A stretch of DNA of 64,000 bases from Bradyrhizobium diazoefficiens (GTDB taxonomy: Bacteria; Pseudomonadota; Alphaproteobacteria; Rhizobiales; Xanthobacteraceae), in NCBI RefSeq assembly GCF_016616425.1, contig NZ_CP067101.1:5022001-5086000 (forward strand), in the 5' to 3' direction. Positions within the stretch are counted from its first letter, which is position 1, and each line of letters starts with the position of its first letter. Positions 8,757-15,491 of the stretch are shown in pieces. Both the position numbers and the translations under genes were made by a program. The notes under the pieces are model-generated. The model saw only the letters and a program-made list of their open reading frames with translations, was not told the DNA's origin and ran no database searches.

Positions 8757-9120
8757 TACGGTGACATGACGGTTCGATGACAGAGCGCCAGCTTATAGCC
8801 GGTCAGGCCCGCGAGGAATAGTCACGTTGCATCGCAACGCATCATCGTCGCCGCGGCACGAGGCGTCAGACTCGAATATCCGTCAAGGGCTGTCACAATC
8901 CGATATGAGAGTACGAATTAAATTGCCGCCGCGTACAGTAAGTGATCACGTGCACGGTTTCAGAGCTCCAGCCAGTGTCACGCCGAGCTGTTCGCCAAGC
9001 AGGCTTGGTCGAGAGCGTCGCCGCGGCTACATTCCAGCTCCATTTTTTCATGCTACCCATTCGTCACTTCTATTTACCCACCCTCATTCATTTTTCATTT
9101 TTATTATTGGATTTCAAAAA
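8757..9120. other. Intergenic stretch, AT-rich in its right half
   Basis: No convincing gene lies here. A frame is open from 8827 into the small gene at 9121, but this part has an unusual amino-acid mix (Ser/Pro/Phe/His-rich) and lacks a ribosome-binding site. From about 9040 the base composition is clearly more AT-rich than the flanks, with T-runs, which may hold a promoter for the downstream gene. Confidence 0.5.
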
Positions 9121-9354
9121 ATGTTCGTCACGATTGTTGCCGTGCTTTGCCATTTTTCCAGTCACGACTGCGCCGAGGTGGTCGTTTCAAATTCGAACCT
9201 GGATGCCAGTCTCAACTTTCAGAATTGCCTGATCGGCGGTCAGGCAGGTCTGGCGCAATGGAAGAACGCCCACCCGATCTACCGGTCTGATGACTGGCAC
9301 ATTGCGCGCTTCAAGTGTGTGGCCGGGCAATACGTGGCGAAGGCCAAGATCTGA
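9121..9354 (+). CDS. Small Cys-containing hypothetical protein (77 aa)
   Basis: A short protein beginning MFVTIVAVLCHFSSHDC, with four or five cysteines spread along its length and the central segment GLAQWKNAHPIYRSDDWHI. The pattern resembles a small hypothetical family I associate with Bradyrhizobium, but I know no function for it. The ATG at 9121 is chosen because the product then begins with a short hydrophobic segment. The ribosome-binding site is weak, and the local AT-richness upstream is unusual. It might be exported and disulphide-bonded (inference). Confidence 0.55.
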   Translation: MFVTIVAVLCHFSSHDCAEVVVSNSNLDASLNFQNCLIGGQAGLAQWKNAHPIYRSDDWHIARFKCVAGQYVAKAKI

Positions 9355-9640
9355 TCGAGAACCAGGAGGTCGCCCCGAGCATCGTAGGACACCGCGGCAG
9401 CGACTGCGTGCCCGTGGTCGACAGGGGCACCACGCTCATTCGGAATTGTCCTTGGGACGGCCGATCCTGAACCAGCAGCCTTTGGGCTCGGCAAAATTTC
9501 GCTTCTCGGCCCGCGGCCTCTTTTTGGTCCCATTTGTTGCTGAACAGTAACACTTTCGGGACATCCCGGCCGCCTTGTTCTGCGTTCTTGGGCTCCCGGT
9601 CTTCGCCACTCGCCAAGTTTCAATTTGGGTTTTGTCAGCG

Positions 9641-10132
9641 ATGATCGATCTCGCCCAGGACACACGATCCAATCCCATGCTTCGCCTCGGCGCCCAGCCG
9701 ATCGCGCTGACCGCTGCCGCACTCCTGTTCCTGATCGCGGGAACGACCTCGATCGCGATCTGGCGCGCTTCTACGGGCGCCGCACCTGAGACCGACCGGG
9801 TGGTGGCATCCCGGCATCTCCAGGCGCGCACCGTCCAGGCCTCCGAGCAACTGGTCGAGAAGACCAAGGGGCTGGAGGCGACCCAGCAGGAATCGATCGA
9901 CCAGCTTCAGGTGGTGCAGGATCAGCTCCAGACGATGAAGCGGTTGATGGCGGCGCAGCAGGCCGAGACCAAGCGTCTGTCCGAGCAGGTCGCGACGCTG
10001 AATGAGACCATCGACGGCCTGCGGCAGTCGTTTGCCAGCGCACGTGCAACCGAGGCTGAAACGCCTGCGGTTACCCGCAGGAAACCGGCGCGCCGCGTCC
10101 ACGCCAGTGCGCGCAAGCGCTCTCCCGACTAA
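9641..10132 (+). CDS. Membrane-anchored coiled-coil protein, hypothetical
   Basis: A 163-residue protein with a short cytoplasmic start, one membrane segment (IALTAAALLFLIAGTTSIAI, about residues 21-40), a long Gln/Leu-rich coiled coil (about 68-130, for example SIDQLQVVQDQLQTMKRLM) and a basic tail (RRKPARRVHASARKR). The topology suggests an inner-membrane-anchored periplasmic coiled coil with a cationic C-terminus. No enzymatic motif is present. The ATG at 9641 is preferred over the frame start at 9575 because it places the membrane segment near the N-terminus. Confidence 0.65.
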   Translation: MIDLAQDTRSNPMLRLGAQPIALTAAALLFLIAGTTSIAIWRASTGAAPETDRVVASRHLQARTVQASEQLVEKTKGLEATQQESIDQLQVVQDQLQTMKRLMAAQQAETKRLSEQVATLNETIDGLRQSFASARATEAETPAVTRRKPARRVHASARKRSPD

Positions 10133-10164
10133 TCGCCTCGCAGCCGGACTTTATTTTCGCCACT

Positions 10165-10180
10165 TGTGAACTGGATCACA
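10165..10180. promoter_or_regulatory. CRP/FNR-type binding site
   Basis: TGTGA (10165-10169), six bases, then TCACA (10176-10180), the exact CRP consensus half-sites. A -10-like TATGAT follows at 10189-10194, so the site would overlap or abut the -35 region of a + strand promoter. Confidence 0.5.
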
Positions 10181-10200
10181 TTCGTTCGTATGATTCCGCG

Positions 10201-10294
10201 CAATGCTCGCGGTCACCGGATGGCGTGAGCCGATTTCAATGTCCGGGGCTGGCAAGGTCGTTGACGGTATACTGCGTCAACGACCTTGTTTTTT
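10201..10294 (+). ncRNA. Candidate small RNA (about 90-95 nt)
   Basis: A CRP-like site and a TATGAT box lie just upstream, and a perfect intrinsic terminator closes the segment. No open frame with a ribosome-binding site lies between. The start is estimated from the -10 box and could be off by several bases. The alternative is that the terminator simply ends the coiled-coil gene transcript, 120 bp downstream of its stop. Confidence 0.35.
10253..10294 (+). terminator. Strong intrinsic terminator
   Basis: Perfect 14-bp stem (CAAGGTCGTTGACG at 10253-10266 with 10275-10288), 8-nt loop, then TTTTTT. Confidence 0.9.
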
Positions 10295-10320
10295 GGTTGG
10301 TCGGCCTCTCCTCGAGGATG

Positions 10321-10653
10321 CTATTCGCAGACGTCGACGCGGCGAATCCGCCAGCCTGCCGGCGTCATGATGCGCTTCCGCACGACGTAGCAGCCGCCAT
10401 AACCATCGTTATAGCCGGTACCATAATAGTAGGGGCCGCCGTAATAGGGATAGCCGTAGCCATAATAGGCGCCGTAATAGCCGGCGCCGGCGAGACCCGC
10501 CCCGATCGCGACACCTGGCCATAAGCCGCCGCCGTGCCAATGGCCGCCATGACCCCAGCCGCCATGTCCGAAACCCCGCGCCTGGGCCGCCTGTGGCGCC
10601 GCCAGCCCGACTGCCGCGACGGCCAGTGCCGCCATCATCATCTTGCGTAACAT
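10321..10653 (-). CDS. Secreted Gly/Tyr/His-rich protein
   Basis: A 110-residue protein with a clear signal peptide (MLRKMMMAALAVAAVGLAA..AQA, cleavage near residue 24). A low-complexity region follows: GFGHGGWGHGGHWHGGG, then Gly/Tyr repeats (YYGAYYGYGYPYYGGPYY). The C-terminus is cysteine-containing (CYVVRKRIMTPAGWRIRRVDVCE). Similar small rhizobial proteins are often labelled sulfur-globule-like, but the resemblance is compositional only. The C-terminal CxVVRKR..VC part is more specific and probably forms a disulphide-bonded module. A structural or envelope role is inference. Confidence 0.7.
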   Translation of the reverse strand: MLRKMMMAALAVAAVGLAAPQAAQARGFGHGGWGHGGHWHGGGLWPGVAIGAGLAGAGYYGAYYGYGYPYYGGPYYYGTGYNDGYGGCYVVRKRIMTPAGWRIRRVDVCE

Positions 10654-10756
10654 CGCTCGATCCTCTGCGTGGACAAGCTCCACGCTTCAAAGCAGGATCA
10701 AGCTAACGTCTCCCGGGCATTCCCGACAGCCACGCTGTCTCACTTCCACGCGAGCA

Positions 10757-11137
10757 TCAGCAACCGCGGCAGATGCTCTTCAGCTTCTTGTCGAGCATGC
10801 GGTTCTCGTCGTTGACGGTGGCATCAACCGCCCCTCCGCCGTCGGAGCCTGTGGTAACTCCAGGACCCGGGCCGGATGATTGAGCCGTACCCAGACTGTT
10901 GGTACCGGGCGGCGGAGCCAGCGAATTGGCAACGCCTCCGCTCGACCTCCTGGAGCCTCCAGTTGATCCGGCAGACCCTCCGGTTGATCCGGCAGTGGCC
11001 CCGGTCGACCCCATAGAGCCCCCGGTCGATCCGGCAGACCCGCCAGTCGCTTGCGCGAACGATACCGCCGGCATCGCCGCGAGGGCGAGGATCAGGGTGA
11101 GCGTCTTGATTGAAGCGGTTGCAGGCGATGCGGCCAT
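10757..11137 (-). CDS. Secreted Gly/Ser/Thr-repeat protein
   Basis: A 126-residue protein with an N-terminal signal peptide (TLTLILALAAMPAVSFA, cleavage near residue 29). Imperfect short repeats of GGSAGST/GGSMGST type follow (about residues 31-67), then a Pro/Gly linker and a C-terminal segment MLDKKLKSICRGC with two cysteines. It is probably periplasmic or surface-exposed; the repeat tract should be flexible. A 30-bp tandem duplication carrying AAGGAG lies just upstream, so two Shine-Dalgarno copies precede the ATG, with the proximal one correctly spaced. No function is recognised. Confidence 0.6.
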   Translation of the reverse strand: MAASPATASIKTLTLILALAAMPAVSFAQATGGSAGSTGGSMGSTGATAGSTGGSAGSTGGSRRSSGGVANSLAPPPGTNSLGTAQSSGPGPGVTTGSDGGGAVDATVNDENRMLDKKLKSICRGC

Positions 11138-11140
11138 CGG

Positions 11141-11200
11141 AATTCTCCTTCACCGGTCAACCCTTGCGGAAATTCTCCTTCACCGGTCAACCGTTGCGGC
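11141..11200. repeat. 30-bp tandem duplication upstream of the Gly/Ser-repeat gene
   Basis: Units 11141-11170 and 11171-11200 differ at two positions only. Each contains the complement of AAGGAG on the gene strand, so the ribosome-binding region is duplicated. Confidence 0.85.
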
Positions 11201-11261
11201 AAAGGCCGGTTCCGGAACAAATGCCGTCACATCAGCTTGAAAGCGAGGAGGCCGATTCACG

Positions 11262-11435
11262 ATGACCGATCGCGATCCCTTTGCAGAGGGCGAACGCGCC
11301 GCGCGCGAGAATATTCCGGCAGAGGCCAACCCTTACCGCGACGGCAGCGACGAGCATGCGCTGTGGGCCGCCGGCCACGAGAAGGCCGCAGCTCGCGCAA
11401 ATCGAGAGGATGCGGCCCGAGGGACATCGCCGTGA
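11262..11435 (+). CDS. RMF-like small protein (57 aa)
   Basis: A 57-residue frame with a good ribosome-binding site (AGGAGG about 10 nt before the ATG). The product is hydrophilic. Its spacing of G10, A13, P24-Y25, W35 and G38 closely follows that of ribosome modulation factor (G16, A19, P30-Y31, W40, G43 in E. coli). In gammaproteobacteria RMF dimerises ribosomes into 100S particles in stationary phase; alphaproteobacteria normally rely on long HPF, so the role of RMF-like proteins there is unclear. The family assignment rests on this short pattern only. The next gene is convergent and begins 16 bp after the stop. Confidence 0.6.
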   Translation: MTDRDPFAEGERAARENIPAEANPYRDGSDEHALWAAGHEKAAARANREDAARGTSP

Positions 11436-11451
11436 GCGCTAGTTAGCGCCG

Positions 11452-13146
11452 TTAGGCAGCGGCATCCGTCTGATCGGCAAGATCTTCGGCCATCGTCACG
11501 AATATGTGCGATTCCTCCGCCGCACTGCCGATCTGCAATCGCCTCCATGACACCACGCGCCGGCCGCGAACCGGATTGTTGATGGTGTCGATGACCGGCG
11601 CGAGCTGTTGCTTTTGCCGGAGCAACTGCCCATCGCGCTTCTCGATGAGATCGGCCGTCTCGGCCGGAAACAATTCGCGCGCAGTCCGGCCGACGATCTG
11701 AGTGCGCGCCATGCCAATCTGCTTCTCGGCAGCCTTGTTGATGAACAGATAGCGCATCGTGCGGGCGTCCTTGGCGATGATGCCCTCATGCACGTTTTCG
11801 ACGATGGTCGCGAGAAAGCGCTCGGTCCGTTCGAGAATACGCTCGCGCTGACGCTGTTCGGTGACGTCCTCCTGCACCGACACCCAGCCGCCGCCGTCCA
11901 TCGGACGCTCGTAGATCCTGATGGTGCGGCCGTCGTTCAAGGCGATCTCGTAGGCCGTCGGCTCGCGCTTGGCGATCCGTTCGAGAACCGCCGCGACGTA
12001 TTTCGCGACGTCGCCGCTGAACAAGCCGCTCTTGACCCGATGCTTGATGATGTCCTCGAGGGTCGATCCGGCCTGGATCGTTTCGGGCAGGCTGTAGATC
12101 CTCCGGTAGTTGGCGTTCATCGCGACCACGTTGGCCTTGCCGTCGAGCATGATCAGGCCCTGCGGCATGCTGTTGATCGCGGCCGAGAGCTGCCACTTCT
12201 TGGCCTGATACTTGTCGTTGAACTTGTCGCGTTCGGTCCTCGCGGCGTCGCGCGCCTGGGCGGTGCCGAGCTCGATCTCCTCGAGCTCGAAGATTCGCGC
12301 CACCGCATCGCGGAAATTCTGCACCGCGCGCGCAAGATGCCCGATCTCGTCGTGACGGCCGAGATGCGGCACCTCGCTCCTGACGTCGCCCTGCGCAATC
12401 CGATCGGTCGCTTGCGTGATCTCGGACAGAGCACCGACAACCGAACTGCGCATGACGACGACGTTGAGCGCCGCCAGCAACAAGGCGGCGAGTCCGAGCG
12501 CGAACAGATAGGCAGCCGCATAACGGTTCTCATTGGCGAGCTCGTCGGCTTCACCGGCACGCTCGCGGTAGATCCGCTCGAGCGCCTCGATATCGCTGTT
12601 GAGCTTACTGCGCACTTTCCGGCTGGCGCTGCTGTCGCCCCATTCGCGCGCCGCGGCCGGACTGATCTCGACTGCGCGCCGCACCAGCTCCTGGCGGAAC
12701 TCGATGAATTGCGCGATGCGTTGACGGAATTCGGCGAACTCCTCGGCATCGTCCTTGCTCACCGTCCGCTCCATGCTCTTCATGGCGTCAGCGAGTTCGT
12801 GGTTACGCCGTGTCAGCGCGTCCGCGAACTGCTTCGTCGCGCCGTGGTCGGCGGATGCGTAGATGCCACGCGACTCCATCACGATGGCGTAGATCAGCGC
12901 GTTGATGCGTCCGATATTGATCGCGGCCTCGGCGGAAGAGGCCTGCATGTGACGATAGGTCGTCTGCAACCGCACTGACTGGACCGACATCACCAGCAGG
13001 AAGGTGGTGACGATGGCGAGGAAGGCGGCAATGCTGTAGACCTTCTCCGCAACGGTCAGCGTGTCGGCGCCGCGCGCCAGGCGAACAAATTTCTTCAATA
13101 ACTTGGTTCCGGCACCGAGTCCGGATTCCAGCGCCGCAGCTCCCAT
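11452..13146 (-). CDS. Membrane receptor with HAMP and two PAS domains, no output domain
   Basis: A 564-residue protein. A membrane segment lies at about residues 38-58. A periplasmic helical sensor region of about 150 residues follows, with heptad-like charge patterning (similar to four-helix-bundle sensors), then a second membrane segment at about 207-230. Next come a HAMP linker (QATDRIAQGDVRSEVPHLGRHDEIGHLA), a PAS-7-like domain (about 310-420, INSMPQGLIMLDGKANVVAMN) and a second PAS (about 432-555, VENVHEGIIAKDARTMRYLFIN). The protein stops directly after PAS 2. No HisKA, HATPase, GGDEF, EAL or MCP domain follows, and the downstream bases contain no continuation. It may signal through a partner, or may have lost its output module. 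Confidence 0.8.
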   Translation of the reverse strand: MGAAALESGLGAGTKLLKKFVRLARGADTLTVAEKVYSIAAFLAIVTTFLLVMSVQSVRLQTTYRHMQASSAEAAINIGRINALIYAIVMESRGIYASADHGATKQFADALTRRNHELADAMKSMERTVSKDDAEEFAEFRQRIAQFIEFRQELVRRAVEISPAAAREWGDSSASRKVRSKLNSDIEALERIYRERAGEADELANENRYAAAYLFALGLAALLLAALNVVVMRSSVVGALSEITQATDRIAQGDVRSEVPHLGRHDEIGHLARAVQNFRDAVARIFELEEIELGTAQARDAARTERDKFNDKYQAKKWQLSAAINSMPQGLIMLDGKANVVAMNANYRRIYSLPETIQAGSTLEDIIKHRVKSGLFSGDVAKYVAAVLERIAKREPTAYEIALNDGRTIRIYERPMDGGGWVSVQEDVTEQRQRERILERTERFLATIVENVHEGIIAKDARTMRYLFINKAAEKQIGMARTQIVGRTARELFPAETADLIEKRDGQLLRQKQQLAPVIDTINNPVRGRRVVSWRRLQIGSAAEESHIFVTMAEDLADQTDAAA

Positions 13147-13275
13147 GGCGCCGCTCCTCCTGGTTGAATATGCTCCAGGATAGGCACGGCGACGCTAGCG
13201 GAGGATTAAAATACCACCCGGCATTTTTACGGTACGGAACCACGGCGGACGGAGCGGGTGCTGCTCGCGGGCATC

Positions 13276-13806
13276 TCAGCCGATCCGCTTCAGGCCTTTC
13301 TTGAAGCGCGGACCGTTGGCCACGTAGAACCTCGCCGCGCTCCCCATCTTCTGCACCTGCGCGTCGTCGAGCGTCCGGATCACGCGCGCCGGCGAGCCGA
13401 TGATCAGGGAACGTTCGGGAAATTCCTTGCCCTCGGTGATCACGGAACCGGCGCCGACGATGCTGTTGCGACCGATCCTGGCGCCGTTCATCACGATCGC
13501 GCCCATGCCGATCAGCGCGCCCTCCTCGATGGTGCAGCCGTGCAGGATGACGTTGTGGCCGACCGTACAGTTCCTGCCGAGGTGAAGCGGAAAGCCGAGA
13601 TCGGTGTGGCAGGTCGAGCCGTCCTGCACGTTGGCGCCCTCGCCGATCTCGATCCACTCATTGTCGCCGCGCAGCACCGCGCCGAACCAGACGCTCGCGC
13701 CCGGCTTCAGGCGCACGCGGCCGATCACGGTGGCGGTCTCCGCGATGAAATAGTTGCCGTCGGCGGGAAGGTCGGGCGCTTGCCCGTCGAGCTCGTAGAT
13801 CGCCAT
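13276..13806 (-). CDS. Gamma-carbonic anhydrase family protein
   Basis: A 176-residue left-handed beta-helix protein of the gamma-carbonic anhydrase/YrdA group. Hexapeptide-type turns run from about residue 20 to 145. The three metal-binding histidines are in the expected pattern: His67 (CHTD), His84 (TVGHNV) and His89 (ILHG), with Arg46 and Asp48 in LRGDNEWIEIG. Some YrdA-type proteins bind zinc but show no measurable carbonic anhydrase activity, so the catalytic role is not certain. The C-terminal helix (VQKMGSAARFYVANGPRFKK) packs against the trimer in homologues. It is upstream of the PAS receptor on the same strand with a 129-bp gap. Confidence 0.9.
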   Translation of the reverse strand: MAIYELDGQAPDLPADGNYFIAETATVIGRVRLKPGASVWFGAVLRGDNEWIEIGEGANVQDGSTCHTDLGFPLHLGRNCTVGHNVILHGCTIEEGALIGMGAIVMNGARIGRNSIVGAGSVITEGKEFPERSLIIGSPARVIRTLDDAQVQKMGSAARFYVANGPRFKKGLKRIG

Positions 13807-13916
13807 GGAGGTCTCCGGTCAGGATGATCTTGGCATAGCGAAACGGCGGCCTGGAGGCAAAGGGCTGCGGCGCCGGGCAATCCGGGAGCGCAGAGCGTCC
13901 CGGAGAGCGGTGGGCA

Positions 13917-14246
13917 TCAGCCCAGAACGCCGGCCGCGCGCAGCGTCATCAGGAAGAAGGTGCCGCTCATCATGCTCCAGAAACCGGCAATGACGGTCGC
14001 CATCATCACGAACTCGGCGCGCCGGCTTTCCATGCGCATGCCCCGCAGCGTATTGCGCATGATGATGAAGGGCGCGGCGAAAACCAGGAACGGCACCGCG
14101 GCGAACGTCTTTGGCGCCACGCCGTCCTGCAGCAGGCCGAAGCCGGCGGGCCGCTGCGCGAGCGCCTGGTATCCGTTCACGAGCGCACCCGCGAGCGCGA
14201 AGCCAATGCAGATCGAGAACAGGGTATTGAGAGCTTCAGGTGTCAT
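13917..14246 (-). CDS. Small polytopic membrane protein, hypothetical
   Basis: A 109-residue protein with about three hydrophobic segments: LFSICIGFALAGALVNGY near the N-terminus, FAAVPFLVFAAPFIIM in the middle, and VMMATVIAGFWSMMSGTFFLM near the C-terminus. I start it at the ATG at 14246, where MTPEALNTLFS leads straight into the first membrane segment; the longer frame start at 14291 adds a hydrophilic piece that does not look protein-like. I know of no function, though small conserved membrane proteins of this kind are frequent in Bradyrhizobium. Confidence 0.65.
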   Translation of the reverse strand: MTPEALNTLFSICIGFALAGALVNGYQALAQRPAGFGLLQDGVAPKTFAAVPFLVFAAPFIIMRNTLRGMRMESRRAEFVMMATVIAGFWSMMSGTFFLMTLRAAGVLG

Positions 14247-14470
14247 TGGAACGGTCCGCCCTTGCGCAACGCCGGAGCCTTCCTGTGACAAATAGCGCCG
14301 GTTAACGCTACATTATCCTTAAGGGAAGGTTAACGCCGCCGGCCGTTCAGCGCAGGGCCCGCCCCCGTTCCCCGCAGCCGGGAACGCTCCGCGAAATCGC
14401 CGCCACATGGCATATTCGCTGCTGATTCGTCGGCCATCGGCCGATGCCCGACTCGACTTGCGCTAGCGTC

Positions 14471-15178
14471 ATGACGGTGTTTTCAGCAGCTCCCCTTAGA
14501 TCCCCCCGCACGCACACCCGGGCGCATGTCGTCCCGATCGTGCTCGGCGGCCTTGCTGCGGTGTGCGCGCTCGCGCTCGTTGCCTATTTGTTGTGGCCGA
14601 CCTGGGGCATCAGCGGCGCGAACGCCCCGGACAGGCTGCCGGTGAGCGTCGGCGGCACGCTGTTCAACCTGCCGACGACCGCGATCCGCATGAAGATCCA
14701 GCGGCACTCCGGACCGCAGGAACGCATCGATCTCGACTTCCTCTATCCCTCGCTGGAGCCGCCGGGCGCACCGAAGCACGTCACCGCCGATACGGTGGAA
14801 GCGACGGTGCAATCGATCGACCGCATCTTCCTGTCGATCGCAGCCCATCACGATGCACTTTCGCCCGAGCAGCGAACAGCCACGATCTATCCGCGCTATC
14901 TCGACCAGGCCGCGGCGAAGCCCGTGGACGGCCTGACGATGCGGATGTTCCGTGCTGACAGTCCTTATGGCAGCGAGGATCTGTATTCCGCCGCAAGCCC
15001 GGCGCTGACCGCGCGCTGCACCCGCGATGCGGCGACGCCCGGCATGTGCCTCTCGGAGCGCCGCGTCGGCGGCGCCGACCTCACCTTCCGCTTTCCGCGA
15101 AGCTGGCTGTTGCAGTGGCGCGATGCGGCAGCGGCGATGGACAGGCTGACCGCCCAGTTGCGCGGACCGAAGGGATAG
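14471..15178 (+). CDS. Hypothetical single-pass membrane protein
   Basis: A 235-residue protein with an N-terminal membrane anchor (VVPIVLGGLAAVCALALVAYLLWPTW, about residues 20-45). A soluble domain presumably in the periplasm follows. Two cysteines about 15 residues apart (TARCTRDAATPGMCLSER) may form a disulphide, and the C-terminus contains LTFRFPRSWLLQWRDAAAAMDRL. I do not recognise the family. The ATG at 14471 gives a normal short cytoplasmic leader; an in-frame alternative at 14444 adds nine residues. It is the left neighbour of the caspase array, 313 bp away, on the same strand. Confidence 0.65.
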   Translation: MTVFSAAPLRSPRTHTRAHVVPIVLGGLAAVCALALVAYLLWPTWGISGANAPDRLPVSVGGTLFNLPTTAIRMKIQRHSGPQERIDLDFLYPSLEPPGAPKHVTADTVEATVQSIDRIFLSIAAHHDALSPEQRTATIYPRYLDQAAAKPVDGLTMRMFRADSPYGSEDLYSAASPALTARCTRDAATPGMCLSERRVGGADLTFRFPRSWLLQWRDAAAAMDRLTAQLRGPKG

Positions 15179-15231
15179 GCGCGGCCTCACCGCGAGATCG
15201 GCCTTGGCTGGAGCCTCCAAAACAAAAAAGT

Positions 15232-15255
15232 CGAAAACAACCCCATGCACAGTAG
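15232..15255 (+). repeat. 24-nt interspersed repeat, copy 1
   Basis: An identical 24-mer (core AACAACCCCATGCACAGTAG) recurs at 56956-56979 on the same strand. This copy lies 53 bp after the stop of the preceding gene, within the 313-bp gap before the first caspase gene. Apart from this repeat and the promoter at 15439, I see nothing in that gap. Confidence 0.7.
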
Positions 15256-15438
15256 CCAAGTATCGGCATCATCGAGCATTTTCGTATTTTTCGAATAGCC
15301 GTTGTCTCGTCGGGCAAAACAGGAGCACAATGGCATCGTGAGAAGATCAATTTGACTGATGCGCTCAAGCCTCCCGCACCCGGTGTCCAGTTGCTGGATG
15401 GCCGCACCGATCTGTGACTGATATCACTGATCGCAGAT

Positions 15439-15466
15439 TTGCATTCGGCCATTGTGCGGATAATCT
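15439..15466 (+). promoter_or_regulatory. Probable promoter of caspase gene 1
   Basis: TTGCAT (15439-15444), a 16-bp spacer and TAATCT (15461-15466), 25 bp before the ATG. The same 128 bp (15423-15550) recurs unchanged in front of gene 3. A diverged copy with identical spacing (17401-17431) precedes gene 2, so the -35/-10 positions are conserved while the spacer drifts. Confidence 0.5.
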
Positions 15467-15491
15467 GACGCTATTGCATTCGGGGGCTGGA

